Shown: piece by piece, positions 36,421 through 47,300 of the stretch
Numbering within the stretch: position 1 is the stretch's first letter
Layout of the letters: each line of letters begins with the position of its first letter
Notes under the pieces: model-generated
The model's input: the letters and a program-made list of their open reading frames with translations, nothing else
Databases searched by the model: none
What the model was told of the DNA's origin: nothing
Assembly: GCA_031308135.1 (NCBI GenBank)
Contig: JAHLJT010009355.1
Span: 7,427,074-7,491,073 of the forward strand
Source: Acheta domesticus
Taxonomy: Eukaryota; Arthropoda; Insecta; Orthoptera; Gryllidae
DNA length: 64,000 nucleotides
Reading direction: 5' to 3'
Position numbers and translations under genes: made by a program

Positions 36421-38609
36421 TGACTTGTGCTCATTGGCAAGATCAAAACTCGTGCACTCCAGCTTCGGAACTGTGGCACACATGCAATAAAATATTTAAC
36501 TCAAGTTGAGTTACGTGCTTAAAAAGTAAGAATAGGTGACAATGCAATATTCACATATGGTTTAGTAGCTATTGAATTTAAGAGATAAAATAAACTACGG
36601 GTAATCAAATGTTTTGTGCGGCATTTTCTCAAAGTTTTCCTTTCTACTTTCCACATTTACGTCCACTTCATTCCCAAAATACTTCATTAACTTAACTTAT
36701 GTAACGAAACTAAAAATATTAAAAATAACTAAAATACAATTATTTCTTATTTAATTAATTTAATTTGGAATTTAATTCAAGTCTTTGAAAAATATCAAGA
36801 AAAGCATATATTTGAATTTTTCATTTGCAGAAAAACAAAATCATCATTTATCATAATCTTCTGCGTCTTTTTAATATATTGAGAGTCAATCACGATGTTC
36901 CACGTTGAACATTTTAAAACTGTAAGTTTTAAATTTGAAACAAATACTGATAACTTTACATTTATTTGTGCAGCTGCATCAACAAAGTTGAATGTATTTG
37001 AGAAAATGCAATATTGGATTCTTTGGATGTCATTTGTGAAATCCTGATAACTATAAAATAAGAATGATAAAAAATAAGTAAATTAATATTCTGAACAGCA
37101 CAAATATTAATAAAAATGCTGTTACATCGAATGTCAATTACATTTTGAAAATGAAAGATATCCTATCATCAATTAAAAATGTGTTTATTATATTTACATT
37201 ATTGTAACATAACATTTTATTTCATTATTTTGTGCCAAAGAAGGATTTATGTAAGTAAAAGAAAATTTTGACAATTCAAAAAATGTTGTTTTTTCATTCC
37301 TCTTCTTAAATGTAAAGAAAATAAACTCATTTTTCGTTTGAAGTAGTGTTAAATAGAAAATATTTGGAATAATGTGCACTTTTTAAAGAAAATATACATT
37401 CATTGTTTATATAAATTGAAATGAATGAAGGTGACAGTACAAACAGAAATTTTCTCGCACGCTTTTGATTAAGAGTAAATATGAACTCTACATACTTTCA
37501 ATGATCGCCTATTCTGATGAGAAAATGTGTAAATTACGAAAATGAATCTCAGATTACAGTTTTAAAATCTTAATTAGGCTAATAAATATCGTGGATTGGC
37601 AAGAGAATTTGCAATGATACAATATACAATATACAATGCAATAATACAATGAATACTGGTTGTATATATTGTGATTTCTTCCTGGCATCTTTTTAATAGA
37701 AACATGCATTCGAACGTTGGTGCAGACATTGTAGTTATTAGGTATTAAAACGGCCAAAGATGAATAAGAATGTACTGTGTAAATTTATTGTGATATTTGT
37801 CCCACACATTCTGTTTATGTGGTGCAACAATTTAGAATTTGATATGCAATTTTTCCGAGCCAATATTAACGAGTTTGTGTCAATGCCGAAACCTAAATAT
37901 TCTGGAATTTGTTTTTCCTTCAAAAATGCAGACATTATAAGCTAACACAAATCCAAATATACGAGAGGAGGAATATCGTAAGAGGAGTCTAAAGTCCCCT
38001 GACAGTAAGCACGTTCAAGTTGCTGGTACATGAATGAACAAAGGGTAAAAAAAAGTACAGACGTGCCTAAAAATAATCTTGAATTATTTTTGATCATCGA
38101 TGGTGTACTACTACACACGGGAAACAACACGAAAAAGTGAAATTCTGAAGTAAGATGATTCTGTTGTAATTCGATAACTTTGATTTTGGGGTTTTCTTGA
38201 AGTAGACTTGTTAATTAATACAAATATTCTCACTATTTTATCAATGCTGTTGGATAATATTGTTTGTTTTTCTTGTTAAAAGAGGTCTGGAGGTGTAAGA
38301 CTAATAGCGACACGATTCTGCCATGGTTACTCGCAAGGAAAGTGTTACACAAACATAAATGCATGTGGCAAGAATTTGTTTTAATAACCTTTGGCTCTTA
38401 TAATTTGTACGCCATTCGAACTTTCACTGGTATACGACATTATCAGCTGCAACTTCTGCTCACGAAAAAAACTGAGTTTTGACGAGATACGTTTGAATTT
38501 GCAAGTTCACATATGAAATACGAGTGGTGCAACATCGATACAACTGCCCTTTCGCGAATTATTTTGCAAAGAACAAGCCATACCAGAAGAAAAATTTTCA
38601 AAATGTTAA
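36421..38609. other. AT-rich spacer, high divergence between copies
   Basis: No gene recognised. This stretch differs from 52,250-54,500 far more than the 31.4-36.1 kb block does, with frequent substitutions and multi-base indels. Confidence 0.5.
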
Positions 38610-38747
38610 CTCTAACATGGCGCATCACCACAGGGGAAGATCACCGTCATGTCCCCAGCAAAAACTTGCACTACATTCAGGAAAGTAATGACGTTAGGCG
38701 TTGACGAGCCTGGAATCACTAACAATCAATCAATCAAATCCAAAATG
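38610..38747 (+). mobile_element. SINE family A 3' end (copy 1)
   Basis: GTCCCCAGCAAAAACTTGCA, AATGACGTTAGGCGTTGACG, GCCTGGAATCACTAACAATC and a short AATC-repeat tail match the 3' end of the copy at 12,985-13,515 (complement GTTGACGCGCCCGGAATCAC, AACAATCAATC). Confidence 0.6.
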
Positions 38748-39201
38748 TAAAGGCAAATCCCTCAAGGCACCATGGTTTATTCCAAATTTCCAAATTCATC
38801 ACGAGCTAAATATATTGCCATTAAACGTACACATAAACAAAATAGCTGACAATTTCTTTCAAAATCTTTACTCTTCCCCCTGTTCCACAATGTTTAATCT
38901 GGGCCACCGTACTTCATGGCCCCCTATTAAATCAAGATTCCCCAAGGACAGACTGAGGGCACCGTAACTTGTGTTTGTACACCTTTCCTAGCACTACCTA
39001 AATTTCAACGTAACACCTCAAACCTGAACCTTGAAGCCTGAATGAAATCATCCAACCTTAGACCATGTTTTCACGAGTGGGAATGGTTACTCATTTGCTA
39101 TGGATGGCCATATCCAAAACGTTATAATATAAAATGTACTGTTGTCAAAACCCTCGAGAGACAGAAATGTCGAACGAGAAGAAATGAATTTTAAAAAAAT
39201 A
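38748..39201 (+). mobile_element. jockey-type LINE 3' fragment, plus strand, copy-1 only
   Basis: Frame ending at 38,967 reads SLKAPWFIPNFQIHHEL, then YSSPCSTMFNLGH and FPKDRLRAP before its stop. This is the conserved ORF2 C-terminus of jockey-clade LINEs (compare LKAPWYIRNNQILNEL in the neighbouring fragment). A 3' UTR of about 220 bp ends in a short A tract at 39,189-39,200. Copy 2 runs directly from CCAAAATG to TTTATCCCC across this point (54,634-54,645), so the fragment is a presence/absence difference. No clear target duplication, so loss in copy 2 is also possible. Confidence 0.75.
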
Positions 39202-39241
39202 TTTATCTCATTGATTCGCACTGATAATTCATTTCTTCCAA

Positions 39242-39899
39242 TATTTTTTATTATAATTCTCCTTGATCAGCAGCTGTTGCCTTACAAAGGTTTTTAACAA
39301 TATTTACAATAAACTTGTACATAATTGTTCGAGGGTCTTCCAAGGTGGGACCTCTTCTTAACTGCTTGTTAATTTAACACTGAATATAAAAAACAGTAAA
39401 TGTACAAAATAATGAATATTTACAGCAAAGAGTTTCTATTCTGTCTTAATGTGGGAAGAAATAGTCTGTAGTAATAATTAGACTATTACGATTGCAAATT
39501 ATGGAGGATGAAGGAGATCTTTGCTATGTCGAGTCTTAATTCTGGGAAAAGGATTTGAAGTTTTGCCAAGCTTATATATTGTTGTAGCGGGGCAGGAGGG
39601 TAAGGATGAATAGAATCTTAAGGATAATTTGGAAATCCATATCTTTAAGGGTTCAATAGAGAGTTCGTTTAGAATTTGATTGTTTCGTATGTACCATGGA
39701 GCTTTTAGTGCATTGAATAGAAATCTATTCTGAATAACTTCCAGTTTATGAAATGTGGATTTAGGTGCACCTCCCCATATCTGGCAAGCATATGTTAGAG
39801 AGGGTCTGATTATGTATTTAAAAATGCATATTGCAGTTTCAATGCTGGTGTTTGATTTTTTGTTGACAAAAGGGTACAATTTGAGAGTCCTAATAAACC
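39242..39899 (-). mobile_element. jockey-type LINE insertion, minus strand, 9-bp TSD, copy-1 only
   Basis: A 127-codon minus-strand frame (39,879-39,499) contains YIIRPSLTYACQIWGGAPKS, HKLEVIQNRFLFNALKAPWY and KTRHSKDLLHPP, the end of jockey-clade ORF2. The element's 3' end is the A/T-rich TATTTTTTATTAT at 39,242. TTCTTCCAA flanks it at 39,233-39,241 and 39,900-39,908. Copy 2 has the empty site (GTCTTCCAAATTTTGCG, 55,370-55,386). It is a 5'-truncated insertion of about 658 bp, truncated within the RT C-terminal region. Confidence 0.9.
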
Positions 39900-39904
39900 T
39901 TCTT

Positions 39905-41110
39905 CCAAATTTTGCGTGGCCGTAGTCGGAGCGCAGCGGGTCTCGAACCGGCGTCCCCTGGCGCGGCGCGGCGCGGGCGCGGGGCCGGGAGGAGCTGCCG
40001 TCGCGGCGGCGGCGGGCGCCGACGGAAGGGGGGAGGGGCGGGAAAAAAGATTTTTAGTGCTGGTGAAGAATTCCGCCGGGCGGGCGCCGAGCTTTGATGT
40101 GGCCGTTTGAAGTGGGCCGCCGCCGCCGCCGCCGCCGCGACCGGCAGCGTGCGAGGAGCCGGCGGCGGCGGCGCAGGCGGCAGTGGATGTGGCAGCGGAC
40201 GGTGGTGGTGGTAGTAGAAGAGGAGGCAGTTGCGACAACGGGGTGGCAGAGGTGGTGGCGATGATGTTAACGGCAGGGATGCTAGCAATGATGTTAATGG
40301 AGTGGCGAAGGCGGAGGCGGCGAAGGCGGAGGCGGCGAGGGCGGAGGTGGCGAAGGCAGAGGTGGCGAAGGCAGAGGTGGCGAAGGCAGAGGTGGCGAAG
40401 GCGGAGGCGGAGGCGGCGAAGGCGGAGGCGGCGAAGGCGGAGGCGGCGAAGGCGGAGGCGGCGAGGGCGGAGGCGGCGGAGGCGGAGGCGGCGAAGGCGA
40501 AGGCGGAGGCGGCGAAGGCGGAGGCGGCGAAGGCGGAGGCGGTGAAGGCGGAGGCGGCGAAGGCGGCGAAGGCGGAGGCGGTGAAGGCGGAGGCGGTGGG
40601 GATGACGGCGGCGACAGAGGAGCCTGAGAAACTGGTGACGGTGGGGGTAGTGGCGTCGGCGGTGACAGAGCAGGTGGTAGGGGTGGGAGTGGCAGCGTTG
40701 GAGGCAGAAGAGTCAGTGTATGAGTAGTTATGGTGGTGACAGTGATGATGACGGTGGCGGAGACAGCGACAGAGGAATCGGATGTGCCGGTGGCAGTGGG
40801 GTGGTAGCGGCGGCGGTGGTGACAGAGGAGGTGGTGATGGTGGGCGTCGGCGGTGGCAGCGGCCGATTAGCGAGCGGTTATGGCGGTGGCAGTGGGGGAG
40901 GGGTAGCGACAGAGGAGGCAGTGATGGAGGTGGCGGCGGCAGGGGCCGGTTAGCGAGCGGGCTATCGACAGCGCTTGGCAGCCGCCGCACAAAGACATGT
41001 CAATAGCTGCCGCCGCCGCCGCTCAGGGCGTTTTTGTCGCGGCGCGCGCCGCCTCTGTCGCCCCGCGCCGCCCTGTTCACCTGCCAGCAGCGCGCCGCGC
41101 CTTCTCCCTT
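39905..41110. other. GC/GGC-rich low-complexity island (copy 1)
   Basis: CpG-dense island with GGCGC x3 (39,960-39,975), CCGCCG runs, the 40.3-kb minisatellite and a GGTGGC/GGCGG-rich tract to 41,000. A 366-codon minus frame starting at 40,990 (MRRLPSAVDSPLANRP) is low complexity and is shifted into a different frame in copy 2 by a one-base poly-G difference near 40,645. Confidence 0.5.
40300..40605. repeat. GGCGAAGGCGGAGGC minisatellite, short allele
   Basis: About 300 bp of 15-bp units (GGCGAAGGCGGAGGC and variants with GGTG or GGCAGAGG). Open on both strands because the unit is a multiple of three. The matching array in copy 2 is about 500 bp (55,846-56,350) and more homogeneous. Confidence 0.85.
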
Positions 41111-42434
41111 CTACCTTAAACGCCCGAGTCTAGGAACAGCAGAGTTCGATTTAGTTAGCTGAATATACTGTCGCATGAGACACAATATTTCATGTTGGAT
41201 CATTTTTATTGCTCTAATGACCGATGGTTTTTATTGCCTTCTTCAGGGCTACATGGCTTGTAACTAGGCTTCTCGCTGCCGCTCCTTTTATATCGGTGTA
41301 TTTACGTGCGTTTCACTTTCTTTTTGCCTTGTTTTCGAGAAATTTTGCATGAAATATAGTCAATTTTTAAACAATTATTTTCTCAAAAACTATTCCAATC
41401 TTTTCTTTAATTTTCCTCCCTCGTATGTACCAAAGGGTGGTAGAGGTTTTTTTTTCTTAAATGTATCTGTTTAAAAAAATTAGATGTTTAAAATACGTCA
41501 TTCCCAATTTCTTTTTCATAAAAAAACGAGCAGTTTTTGCGTAATTTCTGCTTGAAGTTAATGCTATTTATAAAAATCTGTAGCGGCTGAAGTAATGTGG
41601 CATTTCGTCCTAGTTGTAATGCATACATTTGCCATTTATTTACAAGCCTACAGTTCCTTCATCACAAAAATAAGAAGAATAAAGGTAAATATTGAAAATA
41701 ATAATTGTGTTAACGAATGAATGACAATTTCTTTATTAGGCAAGATACAAAATTACTACGCAATTTCACAAGAATTATGGTACGAGAAACGATTTATTTA
41801 GAAACTTCAAAACAGTTGACAACATCGAACTGCACACAGCTGCCTACCAAACACTTAATCACTTCACTAAATTTTACTTGTCTGCGTTTTCTCCACTTAC
41901 TTTTTGCCCTATTCCTGACTACTTAGTTTCGAGTTCCCAAGTGAAATTTCGTTACTCTTGTGCGTTTTAGGTCAGAGAAGCGACCGTGCGCTGACTACAG
42001 CTGAGTGGAAGTCGACCATTGCCAGAAGTGACAGTTCGGCGCCGATAGATAGGCTCGATCGATTCTCTTGATCTCTTTTATCAATTCCAGGTGAATGTCG
42101 GAGCCAGCGGATACTTCACGTGCAATCCTTCTCCATCCTAACCTCCCTTCCTTTCATGAAGCCAGGTGATCGATTGGTCTCCCAACGACCTACAGTCTAT
42201 TCTTCACTGATCTGAGGAACTCTTCGTCAAGAATGGGAGATCTGAGATGCAGTTACAAGCTGGTCGATTCCCGAAAGGCTCATTAAATCGGTTATTTCAG
42301 AAAGACCACTTCTTCACTAGCTCTTCGGCGGCGGGCACGTTGTTGTAAATTGCCACATCTCTGGAGGTGTGGCTAATTTGCAGAAAACAGAGTACCACGT
42401 CTGCTTAGATTATATCCATGGCATTCGCTTATGA
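41111..42434. other. spacer with SINE-like fragment
   Basis: AT-rich 41,110-41,940. 41,980-42,330 has a TCAATTCCAGGTGAATGTCGG landmark resembling the family A middle. No gene. Same content at 56,880-58,180. Confidence 0.4.
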
Positions 42435-42612
42435 CGGTGACGGATTTTGGCACTAGCTAGATAGCTGAACGAATTCTGTCTCTGTCTGGGCGAGAATTCT
42501 AGCGGCCGGCTGCTCTGATCGGTAGTTTTTCATGGTTGTCCGATCAATACCGGGCGAATGCCGAAAAAACATGCACTTACACACTAACATGCACTAAACT
42601 ATCACACTTCTG
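42435..42612 (+). mobile_element. SINE family A fragment (copy 1)
   Basis: Contains TTTTGGCACTAGCTAGATAG, GGCGAGAATTCTAGCGGCCG, CTGCTCTGATCGGTAGTTTT, TCCGATCAATACC, GCGAATGCCG and ACACTAACATGCACTA, in family A order. Its counterpart is at 58,180-58,366. Confidence 0.65.
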
Positions 42613-43418
42613 TCGCTTGTACGACCGATTGAAATGTATTTGTTATTGTAATTAATTTTGAATTTCTTTGTTTTGGGCCTTCAATGTTTGTGATGGTTTT
42701 ACTGTTTTCATTAATCACAATGTAATGATTGTGCTTAACAGAAGGGAATAAATATTCACACTATATTGTATTTATTCAGGCTGATGATTTTTTAGTAGGC
42801 ACCATAGAGCTGAATAGAACAGCTTACTGAACTGAAGCCTTTAACTTAAACACTTTCAATTCCAAGCAAACGATAATCTTTATTCATAATAAAAAAAATT
42901 AACTTACATCCATATTCTTAAATGAAATAATAACAAACCTCTAGTCAACTCCACAATATTAATAACGATTTCAAATATTAATTCCAGTTAGTTTCCTCAC
43001 AGTACCCTCAATTAATGCTCCGCAAATTCGGCCATTACATCTTTTACCTCAAATGCTCCACTCAATTATTCACCTCTGCTTAAAACGTTTTTAATTCATT
43101 TTGGCCCAAAAACGCTAGATCCAACTTTACGTCCTCACTCATGAACGTTCAATTTCGTCTCCGCTTATTCTCAGGTCGGCAATCTGTATGCCATCAACAC
43201 ATACGCATAACATACAATAGACTCATTACAAATTGATAGGTGGAGATTTCTTTTCGTAATGAAATGATTTATCGATTTATAATTTTTATTATAACTTTTT
43301 CAAAGTATTATATAATTTTGAGTTGTCTCGTTTGAGTTTTTCAGTGCTTGCTGGTCAGAAGGTACAGAATTATAATATCACCCTTACCAACACTACCAAA
43401 AAGAACCGTGAAATGGTG
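42613..43418. other. AT-rich spacer up to the gap
   Basis: No feature recognised. It ends at GAAATGGTG immediately before the Ns. The same sequence continues past this point in copy 2 (59,176 onward). Confidence 0.5.
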
Positions 43419-44418
43419 NNNNNNNNNNNNNNNNNNNNNNNNNNNNNNNNNNNNNNNNNNNNNNNNNNNNNNNNNNNNNNNNNNNNNNNNNNNNNNNNNN
43501 NNNNNNNNNNNNNNNNNNNNNNNNNNNNNNNNNNNNNNNNNNNNNNNNNNNNNNNNNNNNNNNNNNNNNNNNNNNNNNNNNNNNNNNNNNNNNNNNNNNN
43601 NNNNNNNNNNNNNNNNNNNNNNNNNNNNNNNNNNNNNNNNNNNNNNNNNNNNNNNNNNNNNNNNNNNNNNNNNNNNNNNNNNNNNNNNNNNNNNNNNNNN
43701 NNNNNNNNNNNNNNNNNNNNNNNNNNNNNNNNNNNNNNNNNNNNNNNNNNNNNNNNNNNNNNNNNNNNNNNNNNNNNNNNNNNNNNNNNNNNNNNNNNNN
43801 NNNNNNNNNNNNNNNNNNNNNNNNNNNNNNNNNNNNNNNNNNNNNNNNNNNNNNNNNNNNNNNNNNNNNNNNNNNNNNNNNNNNNNNNNNNNNNNNNNNN
43901 NNNNNNNNNNNNNNNNNNNNNNNNNNNNNNNNNNNNNNNNNNNNNNNNNNNNNNNNNNNNNNNNNNNNNNNNNNNNNNNNNNNNNNNNNNNNNNNNNNNN
44001 NNNNNNNNNNNNNNNNNNNNNNNNNNNNNNNNNNNNNNNNNNNNNNNNNNNNNNNNNNNNNNNNNNNNNNNNNNNNNNNNNNNNNNNNNNNNNNNNNNNN
44101 NNNNNNNNNNNNNNNNNNNNNNNNNNNNNNNNNNNNNNNNNNNNNNNNNNNNNNNNNNNNNNNNNNNNNNNNNNNNNNNNNNNNNNNNNNNNNNNNNNNN
44201 NNNNNNNNNNNNNNNNNNNNNNNNNNNNNNNNNNNNNNNNNNNNNNNNNNNNNNNNNNNNNNNNNNNNNNNNNNNNNNNNNNNNNNNNNNNNNNNNNNNN
44301 NNNNNNNNNNNNNNNNNNNNNNNNNNNNNNNNNNNNNNNNNNNNNNNNNNNNNNNNNNNNNNNNNNNNNNNNNNNNNNNNNNNNNNNNNNNNNNNNNNNN
44401 NNNNNNNNNNNNNNNNNN
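43419..44418. other. assembly gap, exactly 1000 N
   Basis: A run of exactly 1000 Ns, so a placeholder length, not a measured one. Reading frames that span it are artefacts. Confidence 0.99.
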
Positions 44419-45999
44419 CCGCCCCCGCGCCGCCCCCGCGCCGCCCCCGCGCCGCCCCCCGCGCCGCCCCCCGCGCCGCCCCCGCGCCGCCCCCGCGCCG
44501 CCCCCGCGCCGCCCCCGCGCCGCCCCCGCCCTGCTCCACCCCGCCCCGGCGCCGCCTTTCATCTGCCTCCGCCGCGCCGGCAGCGGTGACGCGCACGGAC
44601 GGCGTTTGTCAGCTCTTCCGGGTCACATGCTCCCTGCACGCTCTCCATGGGGTTGCTTTTACGCTCTCTCCATACTACGTGCTCACGTTTATAGAGAAAG
44701 TGTTGTAATGCTGCGGGAGGAAAACGGTGATTTGTTGATGGAAAACTCGTATTGTGGACCTCTGAAGATGCTGGAAACTTCAGATTGGAAAAACTCGTGT
44801 TCTGACACAGAAAAAGTGGATAAAACATTTTCCAATATGAAGTAAATTACTTCCCCTAGCATGCTGTGTAGTATGATTCAACAATTTCTGGGTTCTTTGT
44901 AAAGTAATAATTGGTTGACGACAAAACGTTTGTCGCTCAGTCTGTATCAGTCGTATCTGTGTCAGAAAGAAAATATGGCTTTGATTTACAGTAGTTTGTA
45001 TATGCACAAGGTGAATGTCACAGCTAAAATATTATGATTTTGCAGAAGAACGGTTTTAACCTCAAAGTTTATTTTCGTCTGAAGGTTAATCCATTTACCA
45101 TCATGTTTACGAAGTCCGAATAGTAAAAAAAGACTTAATTTAAACATACTTCTTAACTTATTTAAATTTTGAGGTGTCTCACTTTTGTCTTTATTTCCTC
45201 GCCTAATTTGAGAAAGTATTGTAATTATGCCCCAATTGTGTATTGTCTTCTACCTTTTCTCGATGGTGTCGAGTAACAAATTCCTTTCTTGTTTCTTTAG
45301 GTACACCTATTCACAATATGCGTTTTCCGTTGCCGTTACTTTTTATTCTAGAAAGTCAATCTATTTTCTCATCACCGAAAAGTGTCGAATGCCAGATTCC
45401 TTTTTCTGCATCGAGTCTTCTCTGGCGCGTATTCGTTATTTTTCCTTTCGCGCACGTAAACAATTTCATAAGTATGTTCTCTCTCTTATCTACTTTCAGT
45501 TTAAAAATATCTTCGTCCTGAAGCATAGGCGATGAAGAGGATACTATCTCATCGCTTTTAGACATTCGTAACGTTTTTCTTTTTTTTATTGAAATCTTAC
45601 ATTAATCTTAATCTCTATAAATTACATCTTATTTTCTCTTTCAGCGTCTCTGTCACTGTTAGAAGTCAATTTTTTAACTTTATCTGGGCATTTAACTTTA
45701 TGCTATGCAAGCGTTTGATTCTTTTCTGATTCTTCTTTCCTTGTTTTGAATCTTTGATTTGATCTGAAACACATCTTCGTCATTACTTTCTCCTCTCCAT
45801 TCCTCAAACCCTAACTCCATTTATAATGCCATTACCAATTTCTATTATGGTGTTAATATTTTTATGCAATGTGATATTTTAACATTCCATTTTTACTATG
45901 TCTTTGTTTCCTTTTGTAGAAAATGTATTTTTCGAGCTTATTATGTATAGGTATTCATATGTTAACGACACTTCCAAATGAAGAGAAGGTAGAGCCTTC

Positions 46000-47300
46000 T
46001 TTGCCCGGCCTTCGATTCTCCCCGCCCGGCTTGGGCTTGGCGGTCCGATTCGGTTACTTCCGCGATCTCCACTGCCGCCGCGCTGCGTCTTCATCACCAG
46101 CTCCTCTCCGCTCCGAGGATCACCACAATATGCCGCCATTCCCTGCCTCTTCCCCTCTCCATTTGTCCCCTCTTCCCCTTGCCCGCACCCTCGCTCTCTC
46201 CTTCGCACTCTATTTCTCCCTTGGCTTTGCTCTCGTTCTTGCCCTCGCCCTCGCCCTCGCCTTCGCCCTCGCCCTCGCCCCTCGCCCTCACCCTCACCCT
46301 CGCTTTCGCCCTCGCCCTCGCCCTCGCCCTCGCCCTCGCCCTCGCCCTCGCCCTCGCCCTCGCCCTCGCCCTCGCCCTCGCCTCGCCCTCGCCCTCGCCC
46401 TCGCCCTCGCCCTCGCCCTCGTCTTCGTCTTCGTATTCATCTTCATCTTCGTCTTCGCCCTCCTCCTCGTCCTCGTTCCAACCCTCCTCTGACCATTGGT
46501 TCCGCCCTCGTTGTCACCCACGCCTTCGTCCTCGCTCTCATTTTCTCTCTCACCCTCCCCTTCGCTCGAGCCCTCATCTTCGCTTTTGCTCTCGCTCTCG
46601 CCCTTACTCTAACCCAGATATTAGACCTCTATCCCTCTCGACCTCGATTTCGCTCTCGTACTGATTCCGACCCCTCCTTACCATATCTCTCGCGCCCACT
46701 ACCACGTCCCCCTCCCCCCTCCCGACTCTACGCCTCTCCCCCGCGCCTACGCCTACGCCACGCCTATTTCCGTCGCCCTGGCTCTGCTCCTGCGCTGCTC
46801 CGCCCTGCGCCGCGCTCCGCGTCCGCCTGATTGATCGTGCGGGCCCCTGCAACGCTGGAAGGCGCCCGTCTACCAGTCCGCCCGTCCACCCGTCCGCCCG
46901 GGAAGCCAATACCCCGAAGGAGACCCCGCGCCGGCCCTCGCGGCCCGTCCGCCCGCGACTGCGATTAACCACTGATTCTTTTCCGATTCAAACCAGTTTG
47001 TTCAAGTCGCGGAGATTGAGCGTTTCCATTAATTTTATTTCTCTCTAGCCTTTCGGTGTTGCGGATCGCTGATCGTCTTTTTGTCTCCGGACGTCTCGTC
47101 TTCGCCCCGCCGCCGCCCCCGCCCTCCGCGCCTCGCCCGATCTGCCTCCTCTAGACAAATGAAGCGCTATCGATTGTGATCGCCACAAGGGAGGGTCTTC
47201 CGAAAATTTTCCGAGCCGTTCGCTGCTAAATGCAGCGAAACTGGTCTTTTCACCAGCTGAACCCCGCGGGCGAACAAAGCGTGCCGCAACGGGGGTTGGA
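46000..47300. other. GC/CT-rich island (copy 2)
   Basis: Counterpart of 30,420-31,560. A 189-codon plus frame through the hexamer array (ALALALAL) exists only because of the expanded array and is not coding evidence. Confidence 0.5.
46239..46421. repeat. (GCCCTC)n hexamer array, expanded allele
   Basis: About 180 bp of GCCCTC units with a few CCCTCACC interruptions near 46,280-46,300. Copy 1 has only about four units at the same place (30,681-30,706). Confidence 0.95.

Larger units (their letters stand above)
28960..43418 (+). repeat. duplicated segment, copy 1 (contig end before the gap)
   Basis: From about 28,960 the sequence matches 44,540 onward, and from 29,390 it is almost line-by-line collinear with the second copy to 43,418, the last base before the Ns. 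Internal landmarks shared in order: ATATGGCTTTGATTTACAGT, the ccctcg hexamer array, CACATTTCTTCAGAGAGAAT, the GC block at 36.1 kb, the SINE tail at 38.7 kb, the GGC/GGA array at 40.3 kb and CTACAGCTGAGTGGAAGTCG. Copy-1-only sequence: two LINE fragments (38,748-39,201; 39,242-39,899). Left limit is fuzzy because it falls in GC-repeat sequence. Confidence 0.95.

Noticed and set aside
36109..36483. 124-codon frame in an isolated GC patch
   Set aside because: Register changes between copies (GCGACCATG versus GCGACATG).
39890..40990. 366-codon minus-strand frame (MRRLPSAV...), and its 301-codon counterpart at 55,838-56,743
   Set aside because: Low-complexity. After a one-base poly-G difference the two copies read different frames (AASAFAAS versus PPPPSPPP), so the frame is not maintained.
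43323..44708. Frames of about 390-460 codons on both strands across the gap
   Set aside because: Most of their length is N. They exist only because Ns contain no stop codon.
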